A stretch of 64,000 bases of DNA from Haemophilus sp. CCUG 60358 (GCF_001679485.1 NZ_LZOZ01000015.1:1-64000), one strand, 5' to 3'; positions 1-12,565 are shown, counted from the stretch's first letter. A program made the numbers and translations. Notes: generated by a model not told the origin, from the letters alone.

Positions 1-39
1 TTTAGCCGCACTTTTTTTATCTCTTTTAGAACAAGAAAA

Positions 40-807
40 TTAGTTTTTCGCTGCTGCCGCTGCTTTCACGATTACTGCAAACGCAGGCGCTTTAAGTGAA
101 GCTCCGCCCACTAACGCACCATCAATATCTGGTTGAGTGAATAATTCTGCTGCGTTAGCATCATTTACTGAACCGCCATATTGAATGATCACTTGATCTG
201 CTACAGCTTGTGATTTTACTGCGATGTGTCCACGGATAAATGCGTGAACAGCTTGTGCTTGTGCTGGAGTTGCTGATTTGCCCGTGCCGATTGCCCAAAT
301 TGGTTCATAAGCAATCACAGCACCATTAAATGCTTCTACACCTAATGCATTGATGACTGCATCAATTTGACGCGCACATACTTCTTCAGTTTTACCTGCT
401 TCGTTTTCAGCTTCAGTTTCACCGATACATAACACTGGCACTAAACCTGCTTCTTTTAATGCACCAAATTTTTTCGCTACGAATTCGTCACTTTCTTTAT
501 GGTAAGTACGACGCTCAGAGTGACCGATAATGATGTATTTTGCACCAAAATCTTTTAACATTTCAGTTGAAATATCACCAGTGAAAGCACCTTTCACATT
601 CACATCAACGTTTTGTGCACCTAAAGCAATTTGGCTGCCTGCAAGTGCCGCTTCAGCTGTACCTAAGTACATAACAGGTGGGGCAATTGCCACATCACAA
701 CCTGTTACACCTTGTAATTCAGCTTTTAATCCTTCGATTAATTCTTTGGTAAAGGCTTTGGAACCGTTTAATTTCCAGTTACCCATCACTAAAGGACGAC
801 GTGCCAT
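40..807 (-). CDS. tpiA: Triosephosphate isomerase
   Basis: Glycolytic enzyme that interconverts dihydroxyacetone phosphate and glyceraldehyde 3-phosphate in the cytosol. The 255 residues are the usual length. The substrate-binding GNWKLNG carries Lys12, IIIGHSERR carries the electrophile His96, and [12 protein letters not shown] carries the catalytic base Glu168 and flexible loop 6. The phosphate-binding GGSVN (211-215) and GALVGGAS (230-237) are intact. A GGAG ribosome site lies about 8 bases before the ATG. It is transcribed away from the acetyltransferase gene, with 199 bases between them; a TATAGT at about 846-851 on the minus strand may be its -10 element. Confidence 0.98.
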   Translation of the reverse strand: MARRPLVMGNWKLNGSKAFTKELIEGLKAELQGVTGCDVAIAPPVMYLGTAEAALAGSQIALGAQNVDVNVKGAFTGDISTEMLKDFGAKYIIIGHSERRTYHKESDEFVAKKFGALKEAGLVPVLCIGETEAENEAGKTEEVCARQIDAVINALGVEAFNGAVIAYEPIWAIGTGKSATPAQAQAVHAFIRGHIAVKSQAVADQVIIQYGGSVNDANAAELFTQPDIDGALVGGASLKAPAFAVIVKAAAAAKN

Positions 808-1006
808 TTTTGTTTCTCCATATTGAATAAATAAAAAGTGTGTTTACTATACCAAACTTTGAACAGATTTCTTTGTGCAAAATCACATTTTGAAAATTTT
901 TTTGGGGAAATGATGATTATTTTGTGCTAAAAAGCTACAATCTACTGTACGGAACCGATAAAAAATAACCAATTTTATAAATAAACGGAAAATAGGTCTG
1001 GTAACA

Positions 1007-1441
1007 ATGAAAATTTTCAAAGCCGAACAATGGAATATAGAAGTGCTTGCTCCACTCTTTGAAGCCTATCGACTTGCCAACGGAATGAGTGAAAATCCTG
1101 ACCGCACTTTAACCTTTCTAACGAATCGTATACGTTTTAATGAAAGCATGTTTTTTGTTGCTGTAAACGAAAACGCACAGGCGATTGGCTTTGTTCAACT
1201 TTATCCTCGCTTATCCTCTTTACAATTACAACGCTATTGGCAATTAACCGATATTTTTGTCAAAGAAGATAAACATCAAGCCGAGATTTATGCAGCGCTT
1301 ATTTCTAAAGCAAAAGAGTTTGTCCGTTATACACAATCTAACCGTTTGGTGGCGGAATTGAGCCAAGCTCAACAGAGTATTTTAGAACGCGAAGGATTTA
1401 AGCTAAACACGAAAAAAAGTTTGTTTGAATTAACTCTCTAA
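1007..1441 (+). CDS. GNAT-family N-acetyltransferase
   Basis: Predicted cytosolic acetyl-CoA-dependent N-acetyltransferase of 144 residues. The N-terminal helices, the strand [19 protein letters not shown] (about residues 48-66) and the C-terminal EREGF segment with its final strand fit the compact GNAT fold. The acetyl-CoA loop is poorly conserved to the eye, so the substrate cannot be named. The stop codon overlaps the xerC start as TAATG at 1439-1443, so the two are probably co-translated. H. influenzae has the same acetyltransferase-xerC pair next to tpiA. The family call is moderately secure and the function unknown. Confidence 0.75.
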   Translation: MKIFKAEQWNIEVLAPLFEAYRLANGMSENPDRTLTFLTNRIRFNESMFFVAVNENAQAIGFVQLYPRLSSLQLQRYWQLTDIFVKEDKHQAEIYAALISKAKEFVRYTQSNRLVAELSQAQQSILEREGFKLNTKKSLFELTL

Positions 1442-2328
1442 TGCATACACTCCTCAATCAATATTGGAATTACTTGCGAATTGAACGCCAAGTAAGCCCA
1501 CATACACTCACCAATTATCAACATCAACTGGATGCGATTTTAGCGATTCTAGCAGAAAAAGGCATTCAACACTGGCAGCAAGTGAATCCAAGTGTAGTTC
1601 GTCTTATTTTGGCGGAAAGCCGAAAGCAAGGTTTAAAAGAAAAGAGCTTGGCATTACGTTTGTCTGCCCTTCGTCAGTTTTTCAGATATCTTGTGCAACA
1701 AGGGCAAATGAAAGTGAATCCGGCAACGGGTATTTCAGCACCGAAACAAGGCAAGCATTTACCGAAAAATATTGATGCTGAACAGGTCCAAAAATTGCTT
1801 TCAAATGACAGCAAAGATCCCATTGATTTGCGTGATCGCGCCATGATGGAGTTAATGTATAGTTCAGGGCTTCGCTTATCTGAATTGCAAGGCTTAAACC
1901 TCAATAGCATTAACACGCGAGTACGCGAAGTCAGAGTGATTGGTAAAGGGAACAAAGAACGTATTGTGCCTTTTGGACGCTATGCTTCTCATGCAATTCA
2001 GCAATGGTTGAAAGTACGCCCTTTATTTAATCCAAAGGATGACGCCCTTTTTGTGAGCCAACAGGGAAATCGCCTTACTCATCGTTCTATTCAAAAACGA
2101 ATGGAAACCTGGGGCATTCGCCAAGGATTAAACAGCCATCTCAATCCACACAAACTACGCCACTCTTTTGCTACCCACATGCTGGAAGCGAGTTCAGATT
2201 TGCGTGCTGTTCAAGAGCTTTTAGGGCACAGCAATTTGTCCACCACGCAAATTTATACGCATTTAAATTTCCAACATCTTGCAGAAGTGTATGATCAAGC
2301 CCATCCTCGAGCAAAACGAAAAAAATAA
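1441..2328 (+). CDS. xerC: Tyrosine recombinase XerC
   Basis: Site-specific recombinase that acts with XerD at dif to resolve chromosome dimers. The 295 residues comprise an N-terminal SAM-like core-binding domain (about 1-85) and a catalytic domain (about 108-290). All tyrosine-recombinase residues are visible: Arg145 in SSGLRLSEL, Lys169 in VIGKG, His237 and Arg240 in HKLRH, His263 in [11 protein letters not shown] and the nucleophile Tyr272 in IYTHL. The HLPKNID segment and the ending [11 protein letters not shown] match XerC rather than XerD. Translation is coupled to the upstream acetyltransferase gene. Confidence 0.95.
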   Translation: MHTLLNQYWNYLRIERQVSPHTLTNYQHQLDAILAILAEKGIQHWQQVNPSVVRLILAESRKQGLKEKSLALRLSALRQFFRYLVQQGQMKVNPATGISAPKQGKHLPKNIDAEQVQKLLSNDSKDPIDLRDRAMMELMYSSGLRLSELQGLNLNSINTRVREVRVIGKGNKERIVPFGRYASHAIQQWLKVRPLFNPKDDALFVSQQGNRLTHRSIQKRMETWGIRQGLNSHLNPHKLRHSFATHMLEASSDLRAVQELLGHSNLSTTQIYTHLNFQHLAEVYDQAHPRAKRKK

Positions 2329-2378
2329 ACAAAGTGCGGTCAAAAATCATCGTCTTTTTTAACCACACTTCTAAACAA

Positions 2379-2404
2379 AAAGGCTACCTTCTGGTAGCCT
2401 TTAT
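2379..2404. terminator. Bidirectional terminator between xerC and lptD
   Basis: A perfect 10-bp stem (2379-2388 with 2393-2402) with a TTCT loop. Runs of A before and T after it make it usable from both convergent genes. Confidence 0.85.
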
Positions 2405-2412
2405 TCATTTCA

Positions 2413-4755
2413 CTATAAGCTAAACGCTTGAATATAAGGCAGTTTCCCTTTCTTCAGCATGTCTTCGATACCACTTTGGTGATCATTTTCACCTAAACCA
2501 CGTAATTCAAAAGTAACACCAACGCTGTTGTCATAAACCACTTGATCATTACGTTGATTTTGGCGACTCGTCACATAACGTCTTGCTCCAACACCTAAAG
2601 ACCAGCAGCACGAGTTATATTGCACACCCACATATTGCTCAACCGGTTTTTTCAATGCAATATCTTGATAGTATTTTCCAACAAGTGCCCAGTTATCCGA
2701 CACTTCCCATGCAGCCACAACACCAACCTGTTTAATGTCTTGTTGGTAACGGTTAGCAGATGCACCTAAGTTTTGATTGATATACTCTTTACTTGCGTAG
2801 CGATAATTTAACTGAATCAGATTATTCTTCATCGGATTAAATTCCAAACTACTATTTGCTAAAGAGGCTTTATCTAGCAACGTATCGTATTGATAGCTAC
2901 CTCGCCAATTCCATTTGTCGCTAATTTTCCAGTTGGATTCTAATGCCCAAGAAGAAGAGGATTTTGGCGTACGATTATTTGGATTATCATCAATTTTTGA
3001 TGCCGTTAAATAATAAATTTGCCCTGCAGAAAAATTAAAACGCTCATCGGCATTTTTATCATAAAAACGGGTTGTTCCCCCAACTGTCACCTGGTTTGCT
3101 GATGAAATACGGTCTAAACCACTATAACGACGATCGCGGAATAGTGAATAATAATCTTGTTGAACTAATGCAGAATCATAACCAAAACCAAGGTAATTAT
3201 TTACACGTTTTGAACCGATATTACTTTGGTCTTTGTATGGTCGATACAAATATTGAACATGAGGTTCAAGCGTTTGTGTATAGCCATCAAATAAGGTTTT
3301 GTTGCTCGCTAAAACCGTTTGTAAATCTACTTTTAATTGCGGCAATACACGATTTACTGATTTTTGTACGTCTTCTGCCGAAGAAGAAGAGCCTTTTTTC
3401 TGGTTATAATGAGTCGCGTAAAGTTTAGTTTCAATATTCAAGCTACCATATTTATTTGACATCGCGGTTGCCAAACTTGGCTCAACATGAAAGCGCCATG
3501 CTGTCGGCATCAAGGTACTATCATTATCAAAACGTACTGCTTGTGAGAATAACTTGAAATCTACCCAACCGTTCGCCAAATCATTTTTGTAATAATTGAA
3601 GTCGATTTGTGGCAGCGCACGATAAGGCCCGATATCGACTTCATCAAAAATCTGGAACTGACGTGCGGAAATCGCGAAGTTGTAATTAGGTTTATAGTAA
3701 GCAATACGTGCGTATTGATTTGCATAACCATCAGTACTGTCACCATAATCTGAATCAAAATCGGTGAAATAACGTTTATCACTTACCTTAGTGTAATCAA
3801 CATTTAAACGCCAGTTTTCAAGAAAAGAAGAATGATGTTTCCAATAGAACAAATGACGCTTACGATTATCACTGGTATATTCATCATAACGATCACGTCC
3901 TAAATATTCTCCTGCAAGTTTACCTTCACCAACGGGTGTTAAATAACGGAACTCACTATTTAATTGCCAGCCACGGCGTGACATATATTTTGGTGCAATT
4001 GTCGCATCGTAATTTGGTGCAATATTCCAATAAATCGGTTGTTTATACCAATAACCATCTCGACTAGAGTGACCAACTGTTGGCATTAATAAACCTGAAC
4101 GGCGGCGATCACCAATCGGTAATTGCAGATAAGGGGTATAGAATACCGGCACACCTAATACTTTAAAACGCGCATGCCAAAATTCAGCATATTCTTCTTT
4201 GATGTGCTGACGAATCTCAGAGGCATCTACCGCCCAAGCATTATCATTGGGTAAACAAGAGGTAAATGTCGCATTTTTCATTAAGCGGTAATTATCACCT
4301 AACTCGATTTCTTGTGCTTTACCACGACCTTGACGTCCTACAAGTTGGTAGTCTGCATCGGTTACGTTACCATTTTTGCTATCTAAATTAAAACTAGCAT
4401 CATTACCTAATAGATTGATTTGATTGTCTTTATAATCAAATCCACCACGTAAATAAGCCCAACGTTGTGCTTGTTTGCCTTCCCCTGTTTGTTTAACTTC
4501 AACTGAATTTCCGACCAGATGGCGGTTTCCTTGTTTCAAATCCACATTGCCTTGATAAATCGCCTGAGTTGGCTGATTAATCTCTGCTTTATCTGCCTCA
4601 ATATAAACCGGCAAATTATTAACATCACCTTTCACAACCTCACCAGTAAAATGAGGCACGCCAAGTAAACACTGAGAATGCAGATCTGCCAAACTTTGTT
4701 GGCTATAAAGTGCGGTCAGAATTGAGATTGAAATTAAGGTATATTTTTTATTCAT
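2413..4755 (-). CDS. lptD: LPS-assembly outer-membrane protein LptD
   Basis: Beta-barrel translocon that, with the lipoprotein LptE, inserts lipooligosaccharide into the outer leaflet of the outer membrane. The 780 residues have a Sec signal peptide (about 1-23), a periplasmic beta-jellyroll (about 45-170) and a long C-terminal barrel ending in a hydrophobic IQAFSL. Four cysteines, Cys29, Cys167 and the adjacent pair Cys716-Cys717, match the arrangement of the E. coli disulfide network. An exact USS encodes Thr14-Ala15-Leu16 of the signal peptide. The gene follows tag on the same strand, with a 47-base gap that holds its own promoter. Confidence 0.96.
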   Translation of the reverse strand: MNKKYTLISISILTALYSQQSLADLHSQCLLGVPHFTGEVVKGDVNNLPVYIEADKAEINQPTQAIYQGNVDLKQGNRHLVGNSVEVKQTGEGKQAQRWAYLRGGFDYKDNQINLLGNDASFNLDSKNGNVTDADYQLVGRQGRGKAQEIELGDNYRLMKNATFTSCLPNDNAWAVDASEIRQHIKEEYAEFWHARFKVLGVPVFYTPYLQLPIGDRRRSGLLMPTVGHSSRDGYWYKQPIYWNIAPNYDATIAPKYMSRRGWQLNSEFRYLTPVGEGKLAGEYLGRDRYDEYTSDNRKRHLFYWKHHSSFLENWRLNVDYTKVSDKRYFTDFDSDYGDSTDGYANQYARIAYYKPNYNFAISARQFQIFDEVDIGPYRALPQIDFNYYKNDLANGWVDFKLFSQAVRFDNDSTLMPTAWRFHVEPSLATAMSNKYGSLNIETKLYATHYNQKKGSSSSAEDVQKSVNRVLPQLKVDLQTVLASNKTLFDGYTQTLEPHVQYLYRPYKDQSNIGSKRVNNYLGFGYDSALVQQDYYSLFRDRRYSGLDRISSANQVTVGGTTRFYDKNADERFNFSAGQIYYLTASKIDDNPNNRTPKSSSSWALESNWKISDKWNWRGSYQYDTLLDKASLANSSLEFNPMKNNLIQLNYRYASKEYINQNLGASANRYQQDIKQVGVVAAWEVSDNWALVGKYYQDIALKKPVEQYVGVQYNSCCWSLGVGARRYVTSRQNQRNDQVVYDNSVGVTFELRGLGENDHQSGIEDMLKKGKLPYIQAFSL

Positions 4756-4802
4756 AATTCAGTTCTTATTCAGATGAAATTAGACGGGATTATACTGGAA
4801 TA

Positions 4803-6172
<1,370 letters not shown>

Positions 6173-6724
6173 TTATCCTTGTCTGAAAAGTTGGTTTGTT
6201 AGCAAATCACGAATTTCCGATGGATTTTGTGCTTGGCCAACAGCTTCATCAAGCACGGGGAAATCTGCCCCAAATTGGGAACGCACAGCATCTGCGCTGC
6301 GGCAAGGTGATTGACCGGTTAAGTTCGCGCTGGTCGAGGTGAGGGCAAAGCCTGTTTTTTCGCACAAGGCTTTGACGGCAGGATGAGTACATAAACGCAC
6401 CGCAATACTATTAAATTGCCCTGTCAGAAAATGTGGGACTTCTGCCTTTGCCGGCACCCCCCAGGTGATCGGATGATCGTATTGCGCCTGTAAGCGTGAA
6501 AGTTGTTCGTCAGATAAATGGGAAAAATCGATAAATGGCTGTAAAAAATGCAAGTTAGGCGCAACTAAAATGAGGCCTTTTTCAATCGGACGTTGTTTTA
6601 AATTAAGTAATTTTCTGACCGCACATTCACTTAGCGGATTACAGCCCAAACCGAATACCGCCTCAGTAGGATAGGCAACCACTTCATCTTGCATTAAACG
6701 AGCGGCAATTTGTTGTACATTCAT
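6173..6724 (-). CDS. tsaC: Threonylcarbamoyl-AMP synthase TsaC (YrdC/RimN)
   Basis: Makes threonylcarbamoyl-AMP from threonine, bicarbonate and ATP for the t6A37 modification of ANN-decoding tRNAs. The 183 residues form a single Sua5/YciO/YrdC domain, starting with the conserved [11 protein letters not shown] (17-27) and containing the KQRP nucleotide-binding element and an STSAN motif. It is the short TsaC form without the Sua5 C-terminal domain. The start overlaps the yrdD stop by four bases. Confidence 0.95.
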   Translation of the reverse strand: MNVQQIAARLMQDEVVAYPTEAVFGLGCNPLSECAVRKLLNLKQRPIEKGLILVAPNLHFLQPFIDFSHLSDEQLSRLQAQYDHPITWGVPAKAEVPHFLTGQFNSIAVRLCTHPAVKALCEKTGFALTSTSANLTGQSPCRSADAVRSQFGADFPVLDEAVGQAQNPSEIRDLLTNQLFRQG

Positions 6725-7263
6725 TTTTCGTTCTCAAAAATATGTCGACAGCTTTTATTTGCACATTGCCACACTTGGTGTTCGGCATTTTCACTTTTTA
6801 ATAGTGCTAGTGGAAAATGGCATTGTGGACAAGGAATAGCATAGGGTTTTGCTGGCAAGGAAAATTTGCAATGGGGAAAGTTATCGCAACCATAAAAGAT
6901 TTTCCCTTGTCGTCCACGTCGAGCAACTAAATGCCCTTTATGGCACTCTGGGCAGTCAATAGATTGTTCTTCATCCTGTTGCTCATGTACCACAAAATCA
7001 CAATCGGGATAATGGCTGCAGCCAATAAACATCCCAAAGGCACCTTGTTTGAGTTGGAGTGGGTTGCCACATTGCGGACAGGTTTCATCAAGCTCTTTCA
7101 ACACCTTATGTTCTACCTTATGTAAGGGACGCAAATAATCACAGGCGGGATATGCTGTACAACCTAAAAACAGTCCTTTTTTACCCTGTTTCATTTGCAA
7201 AGGCGCGCCGCATTGTGGGCAATATTCTTCGTGTTTTGTGTGTTGGAAAAGACTTTGACTCAT
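6721..7263 (-). CDS. yrdD: Topoisomerase-type zinc-finger DNA-binding protein YrdD
   Basis: A stand-alone version of the C4 zinc fingers found at the C-terminus of topoisomerase I. Four Cys4 units are visible in 180 residues: C15/C18/C35/C41, C62/C65/C82/C88, C104/C107/C126/C132 and C145/C148/C167/C172. The first three keep the typical K-x-G-x-(F/Y)-x-G-C core, and the fourth is degenerate. It lies between yheS and tsaC. It probably binds nucleic acid, but its cellular role is not established. Confidence 0.88.
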   Translation of the reverse strand: MSQSLFQHTKHEEYCPQCGAPLQMKQGKKGLFLGCTAYPACDYLRPLHKVEHKVLKELDETCPQCGNPLQLKQGAFGMFIGCSHYPDCDFVVHEQQDEEQSIDCPECHKGHLVARRGRQGKIFYGCDNFPHCKFSLPAKPYAIPCPQCHFPLALLKSENAEHQVWQCANKSCRHIFENEK

Positions 7264-7272
7264 ACGTTGTCC

Positions 7273-9189
7273 CTATGCTTGTAGCATTGTTTCCAATTCT
7301 TCCTGGGCCGCTAACCAATCCATTTCGACTTCTTCCAACGCTTTCTTCACCTCTACTTGCTGTGCCAAAAGTGCGGTCAATTTTTCTTTATTTTCTGCGC
7401 TGTAGAGTTCGGAATCAGCCAATTGATTTTCAATCTCCGCAAGTTTGGAGGCATGTTTATTCATTTTTTCCTCCAATTGAGTGATTTGTTTACGAAGAGG
7501 CGCGGTTTGTTGGCGAAGTTCGGCCTCACGACGTTTTTGTTCCTTGCGGTTTTGCATGGAATTTTCATTGTCGTCATTTTTCTCCGAGGATTTATTTTCT
7601 GGTGCGCTATTTTGTTCATTCAGCCACTTTTGATAATCCTCTAAATCGCCTTTGAATTCTTCCACTTTTTTATCGTGTACCAAATAGAATTCTTCCACGG
7701 TATTACGTAACAAGTGGCGATCGTGAGAAACCACCACCAAAGATCCTTCGTAATCTACTAGCGCTTCGGTCAATGCCTGACGCATATCCAAATCCAAATG
7801 GTTAGTTGGTTCGTCGAGCAGTAATAAGTTTGGACGTTGCCAAACAATCAGCGCAAGTACCAAACGGGCTTTTTCCCCACCGGAAAAGGCTTTCACCGCT
7901 TGATTAACTTTGTCACCATGGAATGCAAAACTCCCGAGGTAATCCCGTACCTGTTGTTCCGTTTGTTCCGGTGCAAGTTTCTGCATATGCCAAAGAGCGG
8001 ACTCATCTGCGCGTAGGGTATCGAGCTGATGCTGAGCAAAATAACCGAGTTGTACGCCTTTAGCTAATTGCACAGTACCGGAAAGAGCGGTGAGCTCTCC
8101 CGCTAATAATTTAATTAAGGTTGATTTACCTGCACCATTTTTCCCGAGCAAACCGATGCGCGAACCCGGTACTAAATTCAGTTTAATTTTACTTAAAATT
8201 TCTACCGCACTTTCATCGCTGCCATAACCTGCGCTCGCCTGCTCAATCATCACTAAAGGATTCGGCAAGGATAGTGGTGGACGGAATTCAAAAGTAAAAG
8301 GATTATCCACATAAGCCGGTGCAATCAGTTCCATACGCTCCAATGCCTTCATACGGCTTTGTGCTTGTTTAGCTTTGGTTGCTTTGGCTTTAAAGCGGTC
8401 GATATACTTTTGTAAATGAGAGATCTTTTGTTGTTGCTGACGATACATGGCAGTTTGTTGTGCCAATTTGGTTGCCCGTTGCACTTCAAAGGAAGAATAA
8501 TCGCCCGTGTATTCGTTGAGCTTCTGATTTTCGATATGGAGAATTTTCGTCACAATCGGATCGAGAAAATCACGGTCGTGGGAAATTAATACCAAGGTGC
8601 CTTGATATTGCACTAACCAACGTTCTAACCAAATAACCGCATCCAAATCCAAATGGTTGGTCGGCTCATCCAGTAATAATAAGTCCGATGGACAAAGCAA
8701 AGCTTGCGCCAAATTTAAACGCATACGCCAACCACCAGAGAAAGATTTTACTGGTTGAGCGATTTCTTCTTGGTTAAAGCCTAAACCATGCAATAAGGAC
8801 GCCGCGCGAGATTGAATAGTCCAAGCATCCAAGGTTTCTAATTGCCCATGAATGCGCGCAATTGCATGACCATCATTACGTTCATTTGCTTCGTTAAGTT
8901 CCTGCTGTAAACGGCAATATTCACGATCCCCTTGAATCACATAATCAATGGCGGGAATATCCAATGCCGGCGTTTCTTGATTCACCCAAGATACCCGCCA
9001 GTTGGATGGATAAGTGACTTCGCCACCCTCTGGTGTTAATTCTTTTTTTAATAGGGCAAAAAGAGAAGACTTACCGCAACCATTCTTACCCACCAAGCCA
9101 ACTTTTTGTTTCGGATTGATGGTCGCCGTGGCATTCTCGAGCAATTCGGTTTGCCCACGCTTTAGGGAAATATTATTAAATACAATCAT
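7273..9189 (-). CDS. yheS: ABC-F family ATPase YheS
   Basis: Cytosolic ABC-F protein without membrane segments; members of the family act on ribosomes. The 638 residues hold two nucleotide-binding domains. The first has Walker A GKNGCGKS (34-41), an SFSGGWRMR signature and LLLLDEPTNHLD Walker B. The second has GKNGAGKST, an AFSGGEKARL signature and the same Walker B. Between them is a basic helical linker rich in KAKATKAKQAQSR. A C-terminal coiled coil (about 545-638) is strongly charged. It is the first gene of the minus-strand run down to tag and is divergent from the LLM gene. Confidence 0.92.
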   Translation of the reverse strand: MIVFNNISLKRGQTELLENATATINPKQKVGLVGKNGCGKSSLFALLKKELTPEGGEVTYPSNWRVSWVNQETPALDIPAIDYVIQGDREYCRLQQELNEANERNDGHAIARIHGQLETLDAWTIQSRAASLLHGLGFNQEEIAQPVKSFSGGWRMRLNLAQALLCPSDLLLLDEPTNHLDLDAVIWLERWLVQYQGTLVLISHDRDFLDPIVTKILHIENQKLNEYTGDYSSFEVQRATKLAQQTAMYRQQQQKISHLQKYIDRFKAKATKAKQAQSRMKALERMELIAPAYVDNPFTFEFRPPLSLPNPLVMIEQASAGYGSDESAVEILSKIKLNLVPGSRIGLLGKNGAGKSTLIKLLAGELTALSGTVQLAKGVQLGYFAQHQLDTLRADESALWHMQKLAPEQTEQQVRDYLGSFAFHGDKVNQAVKAFSGGEKARLVLALIVWQRPNLLLLDEPTNHLDLDMRQALTEALVDYEGSLVVVSHDRHLLRNTVEEFYLVHDKKVEEFKGDLEDYQKWLNEQNSAPENKSSEKNDDNENSMQNRKEQKRREAELRQQTAPLRKQITQLEEKMNKHASKLAEIENQLADSELYSAENKEKLTALLAQQVEVKKALEEVEMDWLAAQEELETMLQA

Positions 9190-9289
9190 TTTTTCGAATA
9201 CATCTGAATTTGTGCCTATTTTGCAATATTTTTCCTTTTCTCGAAACAGCCTATTCCAATTTTATCGATATTTCTGCCAGAAAAACACG

Positions 9290-9295
9290 TATAAT
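9290..9295 (+). promoter_or_regulatory. Possible -10 element of the LLM oxidoreductase gene
   Basis: A perfect TATAAT lies 33 bases before the ATG at 9328, and an ATGAGGAA ribosome site precedes the start. No convincing -35 hexamer is visible, so this is only a likely promoter. Confidence 0.35.
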
Positions 9296-9327
9296 TACAC
9301 TCAACAAATCAATCATGAGGAAATAAA

Positions 9328-10365
9328 ATGAAGCTCTCTATTCTTAATCTCGCCCCTGTCCGAGAAGGACAAACTTATTTGCAAGCGGTTGAGTCTATGG
9401 TAAATCTTGCAAAACATGCTGAAAATATCGGCATTGAACGATATTGGATTGCTGAGCATCATAATATGAAAAATTTGGTGAGTTCAGCGACCGCACTTTT
9501 AATTCAGCATACGCTAGCCAATACGAAAACTTTGCGCGTGGGGTCAGGTGGTGTGATGTTACCGAATCATTCACCGTATGTAGTAGCTGAGCAATATGGC
9601 ACACTGGAGACACTTTATCCAAACCGAGTTGAGCTCGGTTTAGGGCGTGCACCAGGAACTGATATGCAAACGGCTGCAGCACTTCGTCGTGGGCGAAACA
9701 GTCTGGATTTCCCTGCGGAAATTGCGGAACTTCGTGGTTACTTTAAAGATAGCAACCCAGTTTCAGCTTACCCTTCCGCAGGCTTGAATATACCGTTTTA
9801 TATTTTGGGATCCAGCACCGAAAGTGCCTATCTTGCGGCAGAGCTTGGCTTGCCTTATGCCTTTGCTTCACACTTTGCGCCACGCATGATGGAAATAGCG
9901 GTGGAGATTTATCGCAAAAACTTCAAACCTTCTACCTATCTTGCTGAGCCTTATGTCATCTTAGGTGTGAATGCGATTGTCGCTGAAACCGATAAAGAAG
10001 CAAGACAACTCGCGACGACACAAACACTATTTTTCTTAAACGTGGTCACTAACGCGCAACAAAATTTACAACCGCCTTTGGCATCAGAGGAAGATGTTTG
10101 GAAAGCTCAAATGCATGCCCAAAAGAAACCACACTTTGGCCCAGTCGATTTCGAGGAAATCCCGATTTACAACCAAGAGCGTGCCGTAGTGGAACAAATG
10201 ACCGCTTGTTCACTTATTGGCAGTCCTGAAAGTGTGGATTTTCAACTCAAGCAATTACGCGAACGGGTACATTTTGATGAAATTATGGCAGTGAGCTATA
10301 TTTTTGATGAGCAAAAACAAGCCCAATCTTACACGATGTTGAAAGCGATTGTGGATAAGCAATAG
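9328..10365 (+). CDS. LLM-class flavin-dependent oxidoreductase (YhbW-like)
   Basis: A 345-residue bacterial luciferase-like TIM-barrel monooxygenase of the single-subunit YhbW type. It starts with KLSILNLAPVREGQT and has the family elements ERYWIAEHHNM, RVGSGGVMLPNHSPYVVAEQYGTL (in part) and LGLGRAPGTD near residues 102-111, which form the flavin and phosphate pocket. FMNH2-dependent oxidation is expected, but the substrate is unknown. It stands alone between divergent yheS and convergent glpE and ends at a strong bidirectional terminator. Confidence 0.88.
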   Translation: MKLSILNLAPVREGQTYLQAVESMVNLAKHAENIGIERYWIAEHHNMKNLVSSATALLIQHTLANTKTLRVGSGGVMLPNHSPYVVAEQYGTLETLYPNRVELGLGRAPGTDMQTAAALRRGRNSLDFPAEIAELRGYFKDSNPVSAYPSAGLNIPFYILGSSTESAYLAAELGLPYAFASHFAPRMMEIAVEIYRKNFKPSTYLAEPYVILGVNAIVAETDKEARQLATTQTLFFLNVVTNAQQNLQPPLASEEDVWKAQMHAQKKPHFGPVDFEEIPIYNQERAVVEQMTACSLIGSPESVDFQLKQLRERVHFDEIMAVSYIFDEQKQAQSYTMLKAIVDKQ

Positions 10366-10373
10366 CGAGACAA

Positions 10374-10412
10374 AAATAAAAAGTGCGGTAAATTTCACCG
10401 CACTTTTTATTT
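10374..10412. terminator. USS-pair bidirectional terminator
   Basis: Two facing uptake signals (10381-10389 and 10397-10405) with flanking AAATAAA/TTTATTT form a near-perfect 16-bp stem serving the LLM gene and the opposite-strand glpE. Confidence 0.85.
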
Positions 10413-10459
10413 CTTAAGATTGATTATATTTCTTTTCTCTTTACTAAGGAGGAAAAATA

Positions 10460-10777
10460 TTAATAAGCCGTTTCTATCGGTAAACCAGCTTTTACCCAAC
10501 CATCAAACCCACCAATGATGCTAAACACGTTTTCATAGCCTTGTTCAACGAGGAAAGTCGCTACATTTCGACTGCTTACGCCATGATAACAACTCACGAT
10601 AATCGGGGAGTCAAAATCCACTTGTTCTTCAAATTGTAAAAAACTTTGGTTGGTTAAATGAAACGCCCCTTTCGCATGGGAATAGGTAAAACGTTGAGGG
10701 TCCCGAACATCAGCAAGAATGGCGCCTTTTTGCATCATCTCCCAAGCTTGTTCTGGGCTAATTTCTTTAAACGACAT
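10460..10777 (-). CDS. glpE: Thiosulfate sulfurtransferase GlpE (single-domain rhodanese)
   Basis: Transfers sulfane sulfur from thiosulfate to cyanide or to thiol acceptors such as thioredoxin. The 105 residues form one rhodanese domain. The active-site loop CYHGVSS starts with the persulfide cysteine Cys63, and DVRDPQRF (23-30) and HLTNQS match GlpE specifically. The start lies inside the end of the upstream EamA gene (11-base overlap), suggesting coupling. Despite the name there is no glycerol-3-phosphate gene nearby. Confidence 0.93.
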   Translation of the reverse strand: MSFKEISPEQAWEMMQKGAILADVRDPQRFTYSHAKGAFHLTNQSFLQFEEQVDFDSPIIVSCYHGVSSRNVATFLVEQGYENVFSIIGGFDGWVKAGLPIETAY

Positions 10778-11654
10778 GGTTTGTTCCTTTTACGCGCTGT
10801 TTATACACGCCATCAAAAATAATCAGGCTCATCGCCAATACTAAACAAATGAATAACGGATAGCTGTCCGCATCCATTTCCTCTCCAATTAAAAATGAAA
10901 TAATCACCATCAAAATGGTTTCAACATAACCTAAAAGGCCAAGCAAATTCATCGGCAGCATATTGCTGGCAATCACGTAAGCAATCAATGCAGAGCCACT
11001 AATGAGCCCGAGCAATACCAATAACCCCCAAATATTAGGATTCGATTCCTGCACGGTGGCAAAATCAGTTTGAAGGGCAAAGTAAACGCTAATCGGCAAT
11101 AATGCGATCATTTCTAAGCAAAAGGCACCAAGATCGGTATTTTTTAAGGCTTTTCGTATCGAGAAGTAGGTGGTGTAACCCACACAGATAACAATGGCCT
11201 CCCAAGATAATCCGCCTTTTAAAATGATGTTAGAAATCACTCCGACCGCCGCAATTAATACGGCTATAAATTTCAATGTTGAAATTCGCTCTTTAAAAAT
11301 TATCCGCCCCGCAGCCACCATCACAATTGGTAACAATAAATAACCAAAAGAAACACTTAAGGAGCTACCATTATTGGGAGCCCACAAAAAGAGCCACATT
11401 TGATACCCCATTAATGCGCCACAAATAATATAGGAAAGGGCAAAGAGCGGTCGATTTTTAATGCGTTTTAAATGCTCAACCAAAGCCTGTTTTTGTTTAA
11501 ACATGATGACGGAAAGGGCAACGAAAGGGAATGTAAACAGCATTCGATAGCCGAAAATATCCGTGCCACTGAGTGGTTTCAGTAGCGTGGAAAAATAATA
11601 CATATAGCCAAATAAAAGCGAGGCTAAAAGTGAAATAAGTATGCCTCTTAACAT
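10767..11654 (-). CDS. EamA/DMT-superfamily permease
   Basis: Inner-membrane protein of 295 residues with about ten hydrophobic segments arranged as two EamA halves. It resembles the RarD-like protein that sits between glpE and ilvY in H. influenzae. Drug/metabolite transporters export or import small metabolites; the substrate cannot be read from the sequence. It follows ilvY by 32 bases on the same strand and overlaps glpE, so ilvY-eamA-glpE may be one transcript. Confidence 0.85.
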   Translation of the reverse strand: MLRGILISLLASLLFGYMYYFSTLLKPLSGTDIFGYRMLFTFPFVALSVIMFKQKQALVEHLKRIKNRPLFALSYIICGALMGYQMWLFLWAPNNGSSLSVSFGYLLLPIVMVAAGRIIFKERISTLKFIAVLIAAVGVISNIILKGGLSWEAIVICVGYTTYFSIRKALKNTDLGAFCLEMIALLPISVYFALQTDFATVQESNPNIWGLLVLLGLISGSALIAYVIASNMLPMNLLGLLGYVETILMVIISFLIGEEMDADSYPLFICLVLAMSLIIFDGVYKQRVKGTNHVV

Positions 11655-11686
11655 AATAAATCCTTAGGTTAATTCTGCTTATTATT

Positions 11687-12565
11687 TTAGTCTAACATCT
11701 CCCAAAATGCACGAATTAGGGGGTTCGCTAAATTTCTTTTTTGCACACAAACCCCTAAATCAAACGCCTCAACGGGGTTGTCTAAATTTAAACGAGACAC
11801 GTCTTTTGACATAGGGTTATTATCAATCACCACATCCGGCAACATCGCTAATCCGAAACCAAGTGCCACCATTGGTACGATACCTTCGTGCCCCGCCACA
11901 GTGGCATAAATTTTGGGATGTTTAATATGTTTGCTACGTAGCCATTGTTCAATACGCTGGCGTGCCATTCCATCTAACGGCAAAATAAAAGGCATCTGTT
12001 GCCAGTTGATGGGTTCTTCTTGTAATAATTGTGTGGCTAAACAAGCGACTCGAGGCGCAATTAATGAAAGGGAAATATCATCAATTTTATAAAACTCCAA
12101 CCCAGCCGGCAGATTATTTGGTTTCCCCGCCAAAGCGAGATCTACTTGTTCTGATTGAATAAATTGCACTGCAGAGGCTGGGTCACCAGTCGTCAATTGA
12201 ATTTCAACCTTTGGATAACGAGAACGAAATTTGGCTAATACCTGTGGCAAATGACTATATGAAGCCGTTACTGAACAAAATAAGCGTAACTCTCCACTTA
12301 ATTCCGCTGAATTATCTCGCAGTTGACGCTTAAACTCTTGCCAGTTTTGCCATTCTGTTTTCGCAAATTGCAGAAATTTCTCGCCTTGTTCGGTTAAGCG
12401 CACTTGGCGATTATCACGAATAAATAAAGGTTGTTCTAATTCTTCTTCCATGCGTTGAATTTGGCGTGAAAGCGTAGACGGCGACATATGATTTTGCGTA
12501 GCGGTTTTAGCAAAATTTTGTGTATCAGCAAGATGAAGAAATATTTGGAGGTCTTGAAAGTTCAT
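11687..12565 (-). CDS. ilvY: LysR-family activator IlvY
   Basis: Activates divergent ilvC in response to acetohydroxy-acid substrates. I place the start at the ATG at 12565 (292 residues, starting MNFQDLQIFLHLADTQNF). An upstream in-frame GTG at 12607 would add 14 residues unlike the family and would put the operator inside the gene. The N-terminal winged helix contains NHMSPSTLSRQIQRMEEEL, and the effector domain has ELRLFCSVTASYSHLP and VAGHEGIVPMVALGFGLAMLP, both typical of IlvY. It faces ilvC across a shared control region. Confidence 0.95.
   Translation of the reverse strand: MNFQDLQIFLHLADTQNFAKTATQNHMSPSTLSRQIQRMEEELEQPLFIRDNRQVRLTEQGEKFLQFAKTEWQNWQEFKRQLRDNSAELSGELRLFCSVTASYSHLPQVLAKFRSRYPKVEIQLTTGDPASAVQFIQSEQVDLALAGKPNNLPAGLEFYKIDDISLSLIAPRVACLATQLLQEEPINWQQMPFILPLDGMARQRIEQWLRSKHIKHPKIYATVAGHEGIVPMVALGFGLAMLPDVVIDNNPMSKDVSRLNLDNPVEAFDLGVCVQKRNLANPLIRAFWEMLD

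Noticed and set aside
874..887. TGTGC-AAAA-TCACA as a CRP site between tpiA and the acetyltransferase gene
   Set aside because: The half-sites are four bases apart instead of six.
10446..10459. Strong Shine-Dalgarno-like AAGGAGG on the plus strand
   Set aside because: No start codon follows at a suitable distance; it lies just beyond the glpE stop on the other strand.
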